Positions 6,850 to 6,904 of a DNA stretch of 6,904 nucleotides are shown in pieces. The notes under the pieces were generated by a model that saw only the letters and a program-made list of their open reading frames with translations, was not told the DNA's origin and searched no databases. How positions within the stretch are numbered: position 1 is the first letter of the stretch; every line of letters begins with the position of its first letter. This DNA comes from Pseudomonadota bacterium. Its GTDB lineage: Bacteria; Pseudomonadota; Gammaproteobacteria; Steroidobacterales; Steroidobacteraceae. The stretch lies in contig JAKADE010000145.1 of the NCBI GenBank assembly GCA_021820785.1, positions 1-6,904 of the forward strand, read 5' to 3'. A program made the position numbers and the translations under genes.

Positions 6850-6904
6850 CGCCTCGCTCCTGTTCCGCGTTCGGCATCATGGTACCGCGCAGCCCGCTGT
6901 GCCG

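Noticed and set aside
1..6904. CRISPR array, insertion sequence, attachment site, tRNA or rRNA
   Set aside because: No spaced direct repeats, terminal inverted repeats with a transposase, or tRNA/rRNA-like sequence were seen on either strand.

Overview
This window is GC-rich chromosomal DNA, densely coded on both strands. The gene content suggests a high-GC gammaproteobacterium: a DUF748/AsmA-like envelope protein, a YgeA-type racemase, Ohr, a heavy-metal MerR regulator and a GDT1/UPF0016 transporter. The lineage cannot be fixed from sequence reading alone. I see no insertion sequence, phage gene, CRISPR array, tRNA or rRNA, and the gene content looks like ordinary housekeeping and stress functions.

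Layout. Positions 1-305 are mostly non-coding, with perhaps the last few codons of a gene entering from the left. They end in a MerR-type promoter with a 20-bp spacer that drives a MerR-family metal regulator (306-755, +). Converging on it with a 17-bp gap is a small GDT1/TMEM165-type cation exporter (773-1345, -). Upstream of that on the same strand, 71 bp away, is the organic hydroperoxide reductase Ohr (1417-1842, -). A 219-bp divergent intergenic region separates ohr from a 1025-residue inner-membrane-anchored DUF748/AsmA-like protein (2062-5139, +). On the right, a translationally coupled pair runs on the minus strand: a YgeA-like amino-acid racemase (6148-6849) followed by a PanE/ApbA-type 2-dehydropantoate reductase (5171-6148).

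How the genes may work together. The left half reads as small stress units: metal sensing, divalent-cation export and peroxide detoxification. The central gene is an envelope maintenance protein. The right half is a two-gene metabolic operon acting on amino or 2-keto acids. No single novel multi-gene system stands out. The points most worth a second look are a strong intrinsic-terminator-like hairpin lying between the likely ohr promoter and its ribosome binding site, a MerR regulator with valine at the usual metal-selectivity position that appears to control only itself, and the tight racemase-reductase coupling.
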